A stretch of DNA of 60,000 nucleotides from Antedon mediterranea (GCF_964355755.1 NC_092670.1:38243795-38303794), one strand, 5' to 3'. Shown: positions 26,301 to 34,633, counted from the first letter of the stretch. The notes: generated from the letters alone by a model not told the origin. Numbers and translations are program-made.

Positions 26301-26940
26301 GAAGGAATGCGTTATACTTTACTATATAAAATTTCAGAATCAACATTTTAGGATTTTATATTTATATTTTGTATGGCTTTCATAATTTATATATTTTATG
26401 AACTGTATCCTTTTTATATTTGTATGTACTGTATTTTGAAAAGGCCAACAGAGTTTCCCCATGGGGATAATAAATTTTTAATTTAATTGAATTGTAATTC
26501 AATTGCAATTTGCATTCTATTACTTCTTCTATTACTCTTTTTTTAGCTCTTAAATAATGTAGTGTACTGTGTTACCAATTTAAGCAAATTAATTTTATTT
26601 GACAAATAGCAAATACTGTACCTGAGCTGTACAGCCCAATCCAGTCAGTTGCACAAACTTCTTCTTTAATATCCCAAAATACAATCAGGCTATCCCCACA
26701 TCCGAGTGTGATCTCCTGCTTGCTAACTGATAAACTTGATAGACCTTGAAACGAGCTTCTGGCAAGATTCGGGTCACTGTGTGCCCGATCTTGACGCGTA
26801 AGAAGTCGTAGGATCGGTTGATTCGGGAAAACACCCATGCTATGTCGTAACCGATCTTCTAGATCCATCTCTGCGTTTTGTTCAGGAAACTCGCTTAAGC
26901 TGTGTCTAAATTGGTTCGAGTCTTCTACTTCTGAACTCAT
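2196..26940 (-). CDS. HECW: HECW-type (NEDL1/2) HECT E3 ubiquitin ligase, N-terminal part, 11 coding exons
   Basis: HECW proteins are cytoplasmic NEDD4-family E3 ligases that recruit PY-motif substrates by WW domains and ubiquitinate them with a C-terminal HECT domain. Coding exons (minus): 26940-26622, 23786-23679, 21058-20894, 20350-20184, 19301-19159, 18500-18403, 16493-15162, 14835-14713, 5345-5192, 2646-2552, 2329-2196. All have AG/GT borders and the phases join without a frameshift, giving about 946 residues. Domains seen: HECW N-terminal domain ([21 protein letters not shown]), C2 ([33 protein letters not shown]), a Ser/Thr/Glu-rich linker of about 440 residues, WW1 (W820, W842), a basic [11 protein letters not shown] segment and a Pro run. 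WW2 and HECT would lie left of base 1. The order is that of vertebrate HECW1/HECW2; invertebrates usually have one such gene, so I do not choose between paralogue names. Intron 8 is 9.4 kb. Confidence 0.94.
2368..2512 (+). repeat. Dispersed repeat family F3, copy 1
   Basis: Contains CATGTGCACTTTAAAGAACC, TTACCCCGGTGTACTAG, CAGCCACTGATCA, GGGCCCTCTGG and GGTTACCCAGTATAAA. The same blocks recur at 23070-23200 and, inverted, at 59572-59755. It lies between HECW exons 10 and 11. No terminal repeats are evident; class unknown. Confidence 0.75.
2552..2646 (-). CDS. HECW: HECW coding exon 10 (basic helix and Pro run)
   Basis: [16 protein letters not shown] aligns with the vertebrate segment RRYQSIRRTM after WW1. 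The exon ends in RIPPPPP. Acceptor CTGTTTCAG, donor CCTG/GTAATT, phase 2 in and 1 out. Confidence 0.93.
3375..5106. mobile_element. 1.73-kb TIR element, TTAA or CTTAA flanked, in HECW intron 9
   Basis: The left end CTAGGCTCGCGCTAA pairs with the right end TTAGCGCGAGCGTAG. CTTAA directly abuts both outer ends (3370-3374 and 5107-5111), giving a TTAA or 5-bp target duplication. Both subterminal regions are full of short inverted TTCGCCA/TGGCGAA units. The interior is more CG-rich than its surroundings and holds only short unrecognised ORFs (for example about 100 codons on the minus strand at 4018-4323). Likely a non-autonomous DNA transposon. Confidence 0.7.
5192..5345 (-). CDS. HECW: HECW coding exon 9 (WW domain 1)
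   Basis: WW domain: [20 protein letters not shown] then TTTW, with the two signature Trp at about residues 820 and 842, the YID core and the HVNRTTTW ligand groove that binds PPxY peptides. A Gln/Arg-rich tail (QSRQQLERR) follows. Acceptor TTTTTCTAG, donor GAAG/GTAGGT, phase 1 in and 2 out. Confidence 0.96.
5935..6103. repeat. Imperfect 30-bp minisatellite with poly-G tracts
   Basis: Five to six units built on CACTTTATTTCTGAAAAAA followed by a G run; two units carry a run of about ten G. Confidence 0.75.
6285..6405 (+). mobile_element. TTAA-MITE family F2, internal fragment
   Basis: Retains ATGTCATTTTAATGTAACGT, CTTTGACCAAAA and ATTTACCTGAAAAAATGTAA, in the order found in full F2 copies. 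The ends are missing. Confidence 0.65.
6925..7021. repeat. ATTATCAATT microsatellite
   Basis: Runs of TTATCAATTA and ATCAATT units in mixed 7- and 10-bp phasing. Confidence 0.9.
7695..7945. repeat. Two diverged tandem copies (about 125 bp)
   Basis: ACACAAATATTTCAGAAATT...GACATATGAAGAT near 7750 recurs as ACACATATATTTCTGAAATT...GACATGTAGAT near 7870. Confidence 0.6.
8350..8640. repeat. Two tandem copies of about 160 bp
   Basis: ATAATTATGCACTTTTGAAAAATG...GATTATGATAAAAA...TTTGTTATGTATCAAACAATT is present twice, near 8390-8470 and 8540-8630. Confidence 0.75.
10502..10678. mobile_element. F1 MITE copy
   Basis: Left end AAAGCTCTGTTTACACTATC, right end GATAGCGTAGACAGAACT. The core has CATATATGGACATGATGTCA. 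See the 14321 copy for the family description. Confidence 0.8.
11165..11643 (+). mobile_element. F2 TTAA-MITE split by a nested repeat
   Basis: F2 sequence (AATATGCCATTTTAA) is interrupted at about 11188 and resumes at about 11365 (TAATAGTTATCCACTTT), ending GGGGGGACAATACATATTTAA. The 180-bp insert begins AATAATTCATTCTTATATAG CGCT, whose complement occurs at 59200-59235, so it is itself a dispersed repeat. The order of insertion can be read directly. Confidence 0.7.
11693..11810. mobile_element. F1 MITE, partial
   Basis: Right part with ATATGGTAGTGATATGACAT, TATATGGGCACATCACA and TAGTGCAGACAGAACTCT. The left end is missing. Confidence 0.75.
12412..12551. mobile_element. F1 MITE copy
   Basis: Ends GAAGCTCTGTCTACACTATC and GATAGTTTAGACAAAGCTT, with two tandem AATATGGTAGTGATAT units inside. 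Confidence 0.8.
12603..12778. mobile_element. F1 MITE copy
   Basis: Ends TTAAGCCTTGTCTACACTTA and GATAGTGTAAACAGAGCTTA. The ATATCACTACCATATTTGG unit is present in tandem. Confidence 0.8.
13185..13809. mobile_element. 625-bp TTAA-flanked TIR element in HECW intron 8
   Basis: The left end AGACCCCTTCCCT pairs with AGGGAAGGGGGCT at the right, and TTAA abuts both ends (13181-13184, 13810-13813). The interior is CG-richer than the surroundings and contains a CCTAGCCTAGCTAGGC-type palindrome cluster. TTAA duplication is typical of piggyBac and Kolobok elements; no transposase is visible. Confidence 0.72.
13868..14122. repeat. Two tandem copies of about 150 bp
   Basis: CCTCTAGTTTATT, TTTAAAGAGCTTTA, ATCCTAGTAAAATCTGCTAG and AATACTAAACTA are each present twice in the same order. 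Confidence 0.8.
14321..14500. mobile_element. F1 MITE, full-length reference copy
   Basis: Palindromic ends AGCTCTGTCTACACTATC and GATAGTTCAGACAGAGCT lie inside TA dinucleotides, a mariner-type TA target site. The core, GTGATGTGCCCATATATG then repeated CATATTTGNGCATATCACTA units, ends in CACATCACACTTTTTTTGTC. No ORF. About twenty related copies lie in the window, all in introns or spacers, with 0-2 extra internal units per copy. Confidence 0.85.
14713..14835 (-). CDS. HECW: HECW coding exon 8 (linker before WW1)
   Basis: Forty-one residues: a Pro/Thr-rich stretch ([17 protein letters not shown]) and an acidic end (EEEPLPG) equivalent to the EPLPP just before WW1 in vertebrate HECW. Donor GGAA/GTAAGT. 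Splicing to the exon 9.4 kb away recreates PLPGNWEARID. Confidence 0.92.
15162..16493 (-). CDS. HECW: HECW coding exon 7 (long disordered linker)
   Basis: A single 1332-base exon encoding 444 residues of low-complexity Ser/Thr/Asn/Gln/Glu sequence with no folded domain. It starts with [20 protein letters not shown] and has basic stretches ([21 protein letters not shown]) and many SD/SE acidic-phospho-like sites. Vertebrate HECW proteins have a similar long acidic, poorly conserved linker in one large exon between C2 and WW1. Acceptor TATTCTAG, donor AACAG/GTACAT, phase 1 to phase 1. Confidence 0.93.
16744..17021 (+). mobile_element. F2 TTAA-flanked MITE, full copy
   Basis: Left end TTAAAGATGTAATGTCCC, right end GGGGGACAATACATCTTTAA: inverted ends of about 15 bases with TTAA on both sides. 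Internal landmarks: CACTTTGACCAAAAATTGGA, AATTTAAAGCAAAAA and TTAATCTTCATTTTTCATG. No ORF. A TTAA target site fits piggyBac or Kolobok derivatives. Confidence 0.8.
17791..18382. repeat. 22-bp minisatellite, about 27 copies
   Basis: Unit ATGGGAGACTGAAATGAAAA TA with ACGGGAG and ACAGGAG variants; start-to-start spacing is 22 bases. It lies in HECW intron 6, its right edge about 20 bases from the exon 6 donor. No phase of the minus strand has a stop, so read-through from exon 6 gives a repeat polypeptide of roughly 200 residues ([20 protein letters not shown]). Confidence 0.97.
18403..18500 (-). CDS. HECW: HECW coding exon 6 (end of C2)
   Basis: Encodes [20 protein letters not shown] and [10 protein letters not shown], matching the family pattern LxxRxPADHVSGxLQFKVE that closes the C2 domain. 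Acceptor CTCAACAG, donor ATGG/GTAAGT. A 22-bp minisatellite begins only about 20 bases inside the downstream intron (17791-18382), and the frame stays open into it if the donor is not used. Confidence 0.9.
18669..18784. mobile_element. F1 MITE copy (short)
   Basis: Left end AAATCTTTGTCTACACTATC; the right end retains TAGTGTAGGCAGAGCTTTTA. A single CACTACCATATTTGGACACA unit. Confidence 0.78.
19159..19301 (-). CDS. HECW: HECW coding exon 5 (C2 domain, second half)
   Basis: Contains [20 protein letters not shown], nearly identical to the human HECW2 run [20 protein letters not shown], then [17 protein letters not shown]. Acceptor GTATTTCAG. The donor GAAAA/GTAGGA is weaker than its neighbours. 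Exits in phase 2. Confidence 0.94.
19961..20115. mobile_element. F1 MITE copy
   Basis: TAGCTCTGTCTACACTATTA to TTTGATAGTGTGGACAGAGC, next to HECW exon 4. Confidence 0.82.
20184..20350 (-). CDS. HECW: HECW coding exon 4 (C2 domain, first half)
   Basis: Fifty-five and two-thirds codons with the C2 beta-strand signature [17 protein letters not shown], a basic loop ([16 protein letters not shown]) and [10 protein letters not shown]. The C2 domain of this family binds membranes and phospholipids. Acceptor TATATTTCAG, donor TTTA/GTAAGA, entering in phase 1 and leaving in phase 0. Confidence 0.94.
20894..21058 (-). CDS. HECW: HECW coding exon 3 (end of N-terminal domain)
   Basis: Fifty-five residues. 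[20 protein letters not shown] matches the family signature FKYYHGISGALRATTP. An acidic segment ([15 protein letters not shown]) follows and leads into the C2 domain. Acceptor ATTTTCAG, donor TCAA/GTAAGT, phase 1 on both sides. Confidence 0.93.
21796..21982. mobile_element. Inverted-repeat element with perfect internal hairpin
   Basis: The imperfect ends AAAGGGTCCTTTCACACCTG and CCGGACCCGTGTTGGAAAGA mirror each other. Inside, AATGTTTCGTTTTCACG and its exact complement CGTGAAAACGAAACATT flank a loop of about 35 bases. The TTTCACACCTG terminus resembles hAT MITEs, but I see no clear target duplication. Confidence 0.5.
22157..22305. mobile_element. F1 MITE copy
   Basis: A shortened left end (TTAAACTCTGTACACTATG) and TAGTTTGATAGTGTAGCTTT at the right. 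Confidence 0.78.
22761..22922. mobile_element. F1 MITE copy
   Basis: GAGCTCTGTGTACACTATC to GATAGTGTAGACATTGCT, with TA on both sides. Confidence 0.82.
23070..23205 (+). repeat. Dispersed repeat family F3, copy 2
   Basis: Shares GTTACCCCGGTGTA, CAGCCACTGATCA, GGGCCCTCTGGGAGACCAG and AGAGGTTACCCAGTATAAAT with the other copies. Located in HECW intron 2. Confidence 0.75.
23525..23605 (-). repeat. tRNA-like SINE head (degraded)
   Basis: Minus strand: TGTGGTCTAGTGGTAGG (box A-like) and GGTTCTAATCC (box B-like) only about 33 bases apart, shorter than in a real tRNA. No cloverleaf. Confidence 0.4.
23679..23786 (-). CDS. HECW: HECW coding exon 2 (HECW N-terminal domain)
   Basis: Thirty-six residues, including [20 protein letters not shown], which aligns with the family segment [20 protein letters not shown]. 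Acceptor TTTTTACAG, donor AAAAG/GTACAG, phase 1 on both sides. Confidence 0.93.
24149..24482 (+). mobile_element. F2 TTAA-MITE, full copy
   Basis: TTAAAGATGTATTGTCCTC to GGGGGACAATACTGTACATC TTTAA. Contains the family block GGCTGCCAGCCAATGG. Confidence 0.8.
24655..24781 (+). mobile_element. F2 TTAA-MITE, right end only
   Basis: AACTTTATTAAAACTGCAAA through GACAATACATCTTTAA, 170 bases after the preceding full copy. Confidence 0.72.
24930..25715. repeat. 77-bp tandem array, ten units, near-perfect
   Basis: GCTAATTCATGTTAAACAAT marks unit starts at 24930, 25007, 25084 and so on at exactly 77 bases to 25623, with a partial eleventh at 25700. The units are identical apart from changes in the outermost ones (for example AATATTGGC in the last full unit). 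HECW intron 1. No ORF, and 77 is not a multiple of 3. Confidence 0.98.
26200..26490 (+). repeat. Possible LINE 3' relic
   Basis: The end GTTTCCCCATGGGGATAATA AATTTT resembles the 3' termini of jockey/CR1-type non-LTR elements. Upstream sequence is AT-rich with a short ORF (26203-26385) that I cannot assign to a reverse transcriptase. Confidence 0.35.
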
Positions 26941-26954
26941 GATTGTAATAAATG
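26622..26954 (-). CDS. HECW: HECW coding exon 1 (start codon, N-terminal region)
   Basis: An acceptor (TTTTTACAG) ends just before 26954, so this is not the first transcribed exon. Fourteen bases of probable 5'UTR precede the ATG at 26940. It encodes 106 residues: an acidic start ([10 protein letters not shown]), a segment rich in RHS and DP motifs, then the beginning of the HECW N-terminal domain ([18 protein letters not shown]). It ends in phase 1 at CTCAG/GTACAG. The frame stays open up to the acceptor, so some N-terminal coding sequence in an upstream exon cannot be excluded, but the length before the domain is close to that of human HECW2. Confidence 0.88.
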
Positions 26955-27260
26955 CTGTAAAAAGTAAAATCAAGATATTTGTAATGTAAATTTGTAATGT
27001 GAATTTCTTTTAAATTTTAACTTACATTTATTTGTTAATCAATACTTATGCACCAATCATAAACAGTTTTTTATCATATTATTTACTACCACTTTTGATT
27101 TAAATTGGGAAAATCATTGGCATAACATATTTAGTTGGATGGTATACAGTACATGCATGCTACTTCCTTCACTAGGCAATACCAAAGGTAGGTCACCTGC
27201 AGACATTCAAAAATAATAAATTAAACTACAGTCAGTTGAGGCAAAGAAAGCTAATCAAAA

Positions 27261-28803
27261 CGCTGTGGCTAAAGATACGGTACCGTATTCTAACTTCTGT
27301 TTACTAAAGGTACGGTAAAATTGCATTATGTCATAATCAGCCAATGGGGTGTTGGTACGTGTGTGACGTCATCGTATAAGGACTTTTGATTTTTCTTTCA
27401 TATCGCGTCTGTTGTATCAAAGATAGTGCTACACTATCTTTGGTTGTTGTATGTAGAGAATTCCTCCTGTCGGCGGCGCCAGGCTGCATGGATGTGTGTG
27501 CGCTGATGAGGGTTTTATTTTTATTCCAAATGGCATTTAGGCCTATATTTTTTATTAAACTTTGTTTACAATGGTGACCATAAACAACAAGCAAATGCGG
27601 ACAATAAAGGGGCCCTCAAATACTATGATTTTTAGACAGTAGCCCCAGGTCTGAGTCACAGAAATCAGCGCACACATGCAGCTGGCCCCAGCCTGGCATC
27701 GCTTTCCCTACACAAACAAACTCATATAATGAGGTCATAGTACGTAGTAGTAGGCCTAGGCCTCTTTTTTGAAACGGTTTTTTGTATTCTAGAATTAAAA
27801 TCAATAAAATCATCGATAAATGAAGCATAAAGAAAACGCCGTGGTTAGGATTCCGGCACCGGAACTCAACTGCCCACCGTTAGGGAATCCGACACGCTAT
27901 TGCGCATGCTCAGAGCTCTGGGAAGTGAATATTATAGCTTGTGCCACACTGCACACCACACTACCACTGCTGAGGGTCGGAGTGTTAGGATTTACTGTAG
28001 CCTAGTTAGTCGTTGCGCGAGCGAGAGAGTGATGGATTAAACTTGGCCTAGGCCATACATGAATTAATAATTAAAATACGAATACGCCAGGCGCCACGCG
28101 TTAAAATAATTATGATATTAATAAGAATCGGTATATCTATCTACCGTAAGAATCGTAATGCTGTATTTAGCGTTGCGACCCCGACTTCCCGAACAGTTTT
28201 TTCACATATCCACGCGGTGGCTGCCGTCAATAAATTAACTTGTGATTGCATGTTATGTACAGTTATAATGCGTTATATGAAATCTTTTATTTTGTACTTG
28301 AAAAATCATAAAACTAGTCAACTCATGTAATTATATAATTCATAATTAGGCCCTATATGAAGTTTATATATGAATGAAGCAACCACTTTTTAATTACAAA
28401 ATAAATAGGCCCACTGGTCACGTCTAGCTGGTAGGCCTAGCCTAGTATTTACTATTAGTGGATCCCGTTATTATTAGTAGGCATCTACGCTAGTTCGCCG
28501 CGTGGCGGAGCTATGAAATGATCCATCGCTGTTGAGTCACCGATTACCGGCGCTCTGGGCATGCGCAATAGCGTGTCGGATTCCCTAACGGTTGGCAGTT
28601 GAGTTCCGGTGCCGGAATCCTAACCACGGCGTAAAGAAAATGCGGTTGATCACTTTTTTCGCGATATGAAAAAATCCAAAGTCCTTATACGATGACGTCA
28701 CACACGTACCAGCACCCCATTGGCTGGTTATGACGTAATGCAATTTTACCGTACCTTTAGTAAACAGAAGTTAGAATACGGTACCGTATCTTTAGCCACG
28801 GCG
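27261..28803. mobile_element. Mutator-like (MULE-type) non-autonomous element A, outer
   Basis: Terminal inverted repeats of about 145 bases: 27261-27407 (CGCTGTGGCTAAAGATACGG...) and 28660-28803 (...CCGTATCTTTAGCCACGGCG). The 9-bp duplication TAATCAAAA is at 27252-27260 and 28804-28812. Long TIRs plus a 9-bp duplication are the Mutator signature. Element B sits inside; without it A is about 740 bp. No transposase ORF. Located upstream of HECW coding exon 1. Confidence 0.88.
27837..28631. mobile_element. Mutator-like non-autonomous element B, nested in A
   Basis: TIRs of about 80 bases (CGCCGTGGTTAGGATTCCGG... and ...CCGGAATCCTAACCACGGCG) with the 9-bp duplication TAAAGAAAA at 27828-27836 and 28632-28640. 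The terminal CGCCGTGGYTA is shared with A, so both probably use the same transposase. Length 795 bp, no recognisable ORF. Confidence 0.9.
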
Positions 28804-30033
28804 TAATCAAAAACAAGTTCAAATTTCCTGAATTTATTTATTGATTTATTTCCATTTTTATTTCCTGCCTGCAACATTCATGCAACAGATATCTGTACAT
28901 CAGGCTTGTTCTTCATACCACCAGGCAACAAACATACACTGATTATAAATAGAATTTGATGTTTCTACCCTTCCTAGCCTACTCCCGTCCGAGTCTCTCT
29001 ATCTAGCCTCGGCCTAGCTACTAGGCTAGGCCTAGCTGACTGTGTGTGTGAAGCCCCTCCTTTCGATTAGAAAGTAAAGATAAATACAGTTTATTGGAAA
29101 ACTAGCACATGTCAAAAGACTGTAAAACTATACCTGATGAATTCGGTTTCAAAAAGATTAAATAAATGTTTCAATTCTAGGGCTAGGCTATACTTATTTC
29201 TACTTCTAGGCTACGCAGGCCCTTCTCTCTACTTCCGTGCACACTGCCACACCAGCACAACGATCGCCATCGGTCAATTTGTTGTTCCTCTTCATAGCGT
29301 ACAAATCACAGAAGGAACAGCCACGCCTCCCTCATGAATATGCAAAGCAGGGTTAAAAAGTTCTTCTAGTTCCCAAGGCGTATATTGTAGTACCAGCCTC
29401 CATAATATATTTAATAAACATTAAACTAAAAATACAATTTCAAAATTTTATTTTAAAAAGAAAATAAAACAATTATAATGCTTATTAATATTACAAAATT
29501 GTGCATTAAACTTCATGATTACATAAAATTATCCCAGTAAATAATTTATTGTCTTTTTAAATTTTGTCTGAAATAATACATTGTGATTTTGAGCTTAATA
29601 TCATACGTATGAAATGCCATATGTACCAGAATATTTACCTTTTTATTAATATTAAGTTGAAACACAGTCTACTAACGTTCACCATGCACATGTTCGCAAT
29701 TGTTACTTCTACCTTATACATATCACCACGTACAATAATATTAATTATTAATTGAGTGAGATTGAATGAAGTTCTAACTCCAAATTAAGCGACAGAATTC
29801 AGCAGTCTCTTCATAATTTCCATATCCATAGCTAATTTTTTATTTATAAAGCTCAACATTCTAAATATGTGCTTTAAAAACACATTTTTAGTCGCGTGCA
29901 ACACAACTCTACAGCTCACTATGTTGGTCAGTTGGTCGGTCGGTTGGTCGGTCGGTAAACACTAACTTGAGCCTTTATAACTCGATGCTTAAGCACATGC
30001 GACTGCAGCCATATGTATATGGCTTTGTTTTTA

Positions 30034-30358
30034 TTAAAGATGTATTGTCCCTGTGAAAAATTAATTCTTAAACATTTTTCTGTTGAATATGCCATTTTAA
30101 TGTCACTACAAATAGTTACCCACTTTGACCAAAATTGGATGGAAAAAAAAGTATTTACCTACAAAATTGTAATTTAAAGCAAAATAGGTTTTTGGTTGAA
30201 TTTAACCATTTATTTTGTAATTTTATCAGTGAAAACATTAATTTTTTCCAGTTTTTTTTTCTACAGAAATTATTAACTTTATTATAGCTACAAAATAATT
30301 TATTCAAAGTCTGATTTTATTAATATTAATCTTTATTTTTTGGGGGACAATTTTTAAT
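30034..30358 (+). mobile_element. F2 TTAA-MITE
   Basis: TTAAAGATGTATTGTCCCTG to TTTGGGGGACAATTTTTAA; the right end is degraded. Confidence 0.75.
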
Positions 30359-30556
30359 GTGTATGGAAAATGTAATTATTTGTAATACCTTTAATTACAG
30401 TGTAAGTAGTGATTCGTATAACTAACTTTAGAATATTGTAATGATAAAAAATTATAAAATAATAATATTGTTTGACATAGTGTTAAAAATACCATTTTTC
30501 ATAAATGGCTTTTTGAATAAAATTGAATCGCGCCACCAATAGAATTCAATAATAAC

Positions 30557-30583
30557 GGGGGAGCGGGGGTAGGGGGTTGGGGG
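30557..30583 (+). other. Canonical G-quadruplex motif
   Basis: Four G5 runs with loops AGC, TA and TT (30557-30561, 30565-30569, 30572-30576, 30579-30583). The short loops predict a very stable parallel quadruplex. In the HECW-PTP4A spacer. Confidence 0.9.
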
Positions 30584-32063
30584 TTTGAGAGGAGGAACTA
30601 CTACTGACATGTGAGACTAAATACCAAACGAATTAATACCTCTTTTTTAGTAATCATATGTAGCATAACTATTTATATTCTTTAATTCTTTATAATTTGT
30701 ATAGATTTGAAAACTATAAATACAAATTTAAATCATAATTATTTCTTATTTCGTAGTTGATTATGTGAAAACTCAACATAAATTTGATGATTGTCGTTAA
30801 ATTCTTTGTACCTATATATAATGTGTGCGCATGCGTGTTCACCTTGGAATCTGATTTTGTGGTGTGGTGGGATATTTCCTATTCTTCTTCAACACACCGT
30901 TGTTTTAGTGATTCGATTCATTCCCCTGAAATCGAAACAGCCGGTACACCAGAATACTCCTATTTTTGTTGGAAGTTTCCTAGGAATTGGTCACTCAATG
31001 TGTAAGCCATCAGAAGTAAGTTATTGATAACACGTACTGCTTCAGTTTTTAATTTACCACAAGTAACAAGTATTTTAACTGTACTAAACAAAGCAATGCA
31101 AATTACCTCGCCTTGCTTGTGTCGTGCGTAGGCCTAACGTGGTATAGAGATATTTGTGGGAATAGAAGGCATGAAATGGCCTACTCACTATTGCTAGTTT
31201 AGGCTAGGAAAAACCAATGGACGTTACTATTTGTTACGTTTTATGTATGTTTACATATTAATTTCAATCTATAGTCTTAATGGATATGCTGTAATGTAGT
31301 TTAGTATTGTTTCTTACAGTTTCTACTCAATAAACAATATTTATATTTTCGAATCTCTGATGAGGAAGTTAAGCAATTGTTCGCATTGACTTTTTACAGT
31401 GTGTGTGAAGCGGCCATTCATGCAGCAGCACCGGATGAATCCGGATTTTTCTGCTGTTTGATCTCAGTTGGGGCGCGTCTTAATAACTGTTGCTTTGGCT
31501 TGACTTTAGAGCTTTTGGCCTAGCTAGTAGTAATTGCATTTCATTTTACAATCCAGCCACTATAATTGTATGTAATAGAAAGAAAAAGGGGAAAATAAAG
31601 GATTTCAGTTTTATAAGTACAATGCAGGCCTAACTAGGGTTTTTCTTGGGGTTGCAATAAAATCAACTGTTCATTTACTGTATACAGTTGAGCACTTTAG
31701 CCAAAGAACATATTTAAACACCCCACCCTCTTTTTACCAAAACGTTACTCCATTATTAGACCTGATATACTGTATGGCTTGTTAATAATAAAATTTATTT
31801 ATTCTTCATTACGTTCAACATGATGGGATGTAGGCCTACTGTAGTGTTTAATAAATTCTTACGCACCCCTGCGTCAATAATTATTTGAAATGACGTATCC
31901 ATGGCGCACCTATCCCGGGTGTCGTATAGTGGGTCATACAATCGCGACAAGTGCATAATCAATTTAAAACTCTACAGTTTACTTTTAGCTTACTATAGTA
32001 TGTTTAGTTACCATTTTCTGGTATTTTTAACATAAAATGTTTTACCAGCAAGCTGCTTTATAG

Positions 32064-32160
32064 TAAAGCTCTATCTACACTATAAAACTTTATGTGACAA
32101 ATGTGATGTGATGTGCCCATAATATATGGACATGATGATGTCATATCACTACCGTATTTT
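32064..32160. mobile_element. F1 MITE, left half
   Basis: TAAAGCTCTATCTACACTAT through GATGTCATATCACTACCGTA; the right end is missing. Confidence 0.75.
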
Positions 32161-33733
32161 CATCTGTTCCATCTAATATTTTATTGTTTTATTAATGATC
32201 AATTACTCACAATTATGATGTGTAAGCCCGACACTGAATGCTTATTATTACAATATATTCTGGAAATATCAAAACGCTATCATAGTATTATATAGTAGGA
32301 ACAGTATGGCATTAAAGCATAAAACAGACAAACTATTTACTTAATACCTGCACACATCCGTATACAATCTTTGTTTTGTATTTTGTTTGTTTTTCCATAT
32401 AATTATTGTTGTGTGATACAAATAAATTTGGTATTTATTTATTTTTTTGTATTCCTTTAAGAACTACTTTTTTTTAACCTTCATAGTCTATGATAATTCA
32501 GGTATTTATAAAGGAAGTTAAAGAAAATAAATGTTGTAAAAAAAAATCCATAGTACAAACTGTTACTAGTGTAGACTCAAATGTTGTACAAAAGCTTGTT
32601 ATTTCCTATTGTGTAAAATAATTTTCCAAAAAACACTTCCAAATAAAAACAACACATTGTATCGACACCTACTCAGTACTGTACAAGGTAAATGACCTGT
32701 TGACAATACAAAAAAAAGCTACAGGGTAATTTAAAAAAAACACTTAACTTAATACAATGTACTTTGTACTAATTCTACAAACTATTACTGTAGTACAAAC
32801 AAGATATAATACACCCAAGACAGACATGCACTGACATTCAAAAGTTAACTAGTTTGTTGAGAGGCAAGATTATTGTTTTTCCTGTCAATGTTCTCTAAAA
32901 TGCATCATGAAAATGTTGTGCAATGTTTTAGATTAAGGTAAACATTTGGGTAATAATCAATAACTATTCTAGGAATTTGTTGATGATGTAATCTACATTT
33001 AGTACAGTAGAGTCATCTTACTATCCAATGAGTATGATTCATTGATCTGAGGTTGTTATGATCAGAGTTGATGATGCGTGATATTGATTTGTAATGTTGT
33101 GTAATAATAAGACTTGTCCACCTGACCTCACATCATTAAAAATATTGAATGACCCTATAACCTCTTGATAGTAAATAACAAATATCAAGTATTGCACAAT
33201 TATATGTAATGCTTTGAATTATAAAATGCAAAGTTCTTGTTGTGTCAAACTCATTTTTTTAGAAATTGTAGTACAGTAACAAAATAATGTCATTGGTGTT
33301 AGCACTCATCTCAAATGAATTAAATGATTTAATGTTGAGGCTATCGACAGATTGGTTGATTTATACACTTTATGTAATCAAGTGAAAGGTACAGTATTTT
33401 GGAATTATTAATTTTAGATATTAATTTTTGAACAGATCAGGAACCAGTTAATAAACTTGGATCACCTTTATTATGAAATTTGAATAATTACAAAAAGGCC
33501 AAATTTATTAGAAAAACCATCAAATTATTATTATTTATGTAATTCATGCCAAGAAAAAGTTGATTAGTTTTGAGTTGATTATACTGTGGTACAAGTGCAA
33601 TCAAACTTGGGAAAAGGGGCATGATAATATTATGAGTTAGGCTGGATTAGAAAATTCATTAAAGAATACTTGGGGTCATGATGTGAAAATAATGAAATGT
33701 AGATTATAATACAGTTTTGAGTTCATGGCAATC

Positions 33734-33825
33734 AATTTGTTGGGTAAGGGACATAATTTGAGTATTACTGTACGAGGTGCTGGCAAGGGACATAATTTGA
33801 GTATTACTGTACGAGGAGCTTGCTT
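33734..33825. repeat. 45-bp tandem duplication
   Basis: AAGGGACATAATTTGAGTAT TACTGTACGAGG is repeated twice with one difference. Confidence 0.9.
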
Positions 33826-34633
33826 GGTGTAATGAACTTTAAAATGATTAATAAATACTTAACTAGGTTGTTTATTCTGTGTGTTGCTGTCAGTTGTAAA
33901 TATGTCATGCTACTTCTACCCACACCAACTGAAAAGTCATTGCGCAGTGTCGGTTACTGCCTGTGCCAACTCTGGAATGGTATTTGAAGTATGTAGTACC
34001 TATATGTTAGCTTCTCTACATAATGTATAATCGCAGACACTTAGCTGACAGTATGGTACTTAGGCACTACAAATTGTTGGTCAACACTATTGGTGGTGAG
34101 ATTTGACAGTTTACAATTGTGTGCTGTACATTAGGAGTTTAACTGCAACTTTTGTAATATTTGATTATTTTTGTAGTAAGTATTACTTTTTACAGTTAAG
34201 ATACTTAATGAATTACAGTATGATGATGTACAGTATATTCAATATTACTGTATAATTACTGTATTATAAAGTACTGAAAAGCTAGTTTGTTTTGATGTTA
34301 GAAATATTACTCTGTTGTTTCACATACAATAACAAAATAAAAATACAAAACTCATTTGTCCCTGTTGGGAATTTACTACAGTAAACCCACTTCAAAACAT
34401 TGTTCAATAAAATGTTCATGTTTATTAATTCCCTTAATCATTCAGTACCTGTTCCCATAGTCCCTTGATGAAGATATAAATATGTTGTTTTTTGTAGCAA
34501 ATTTTGAGAATGAGGTGTCCTGTAGGTGGTTGTCCCGATGGGAGTTCATTAAAAGTGGAAGATGTGTTGTTACTGTTGAATGCTAGTTAGAGCCTACAGT
34601 ATTACAATACACTGTATACAACATTGATAGTTA

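Noticed and set aside
27337-28330. Several 60-85 codon frames on both strands
   Set aside because: They fall inside the TIRs and interiors of the nested Mutator-like elements and mirror each other; no transposase motif.
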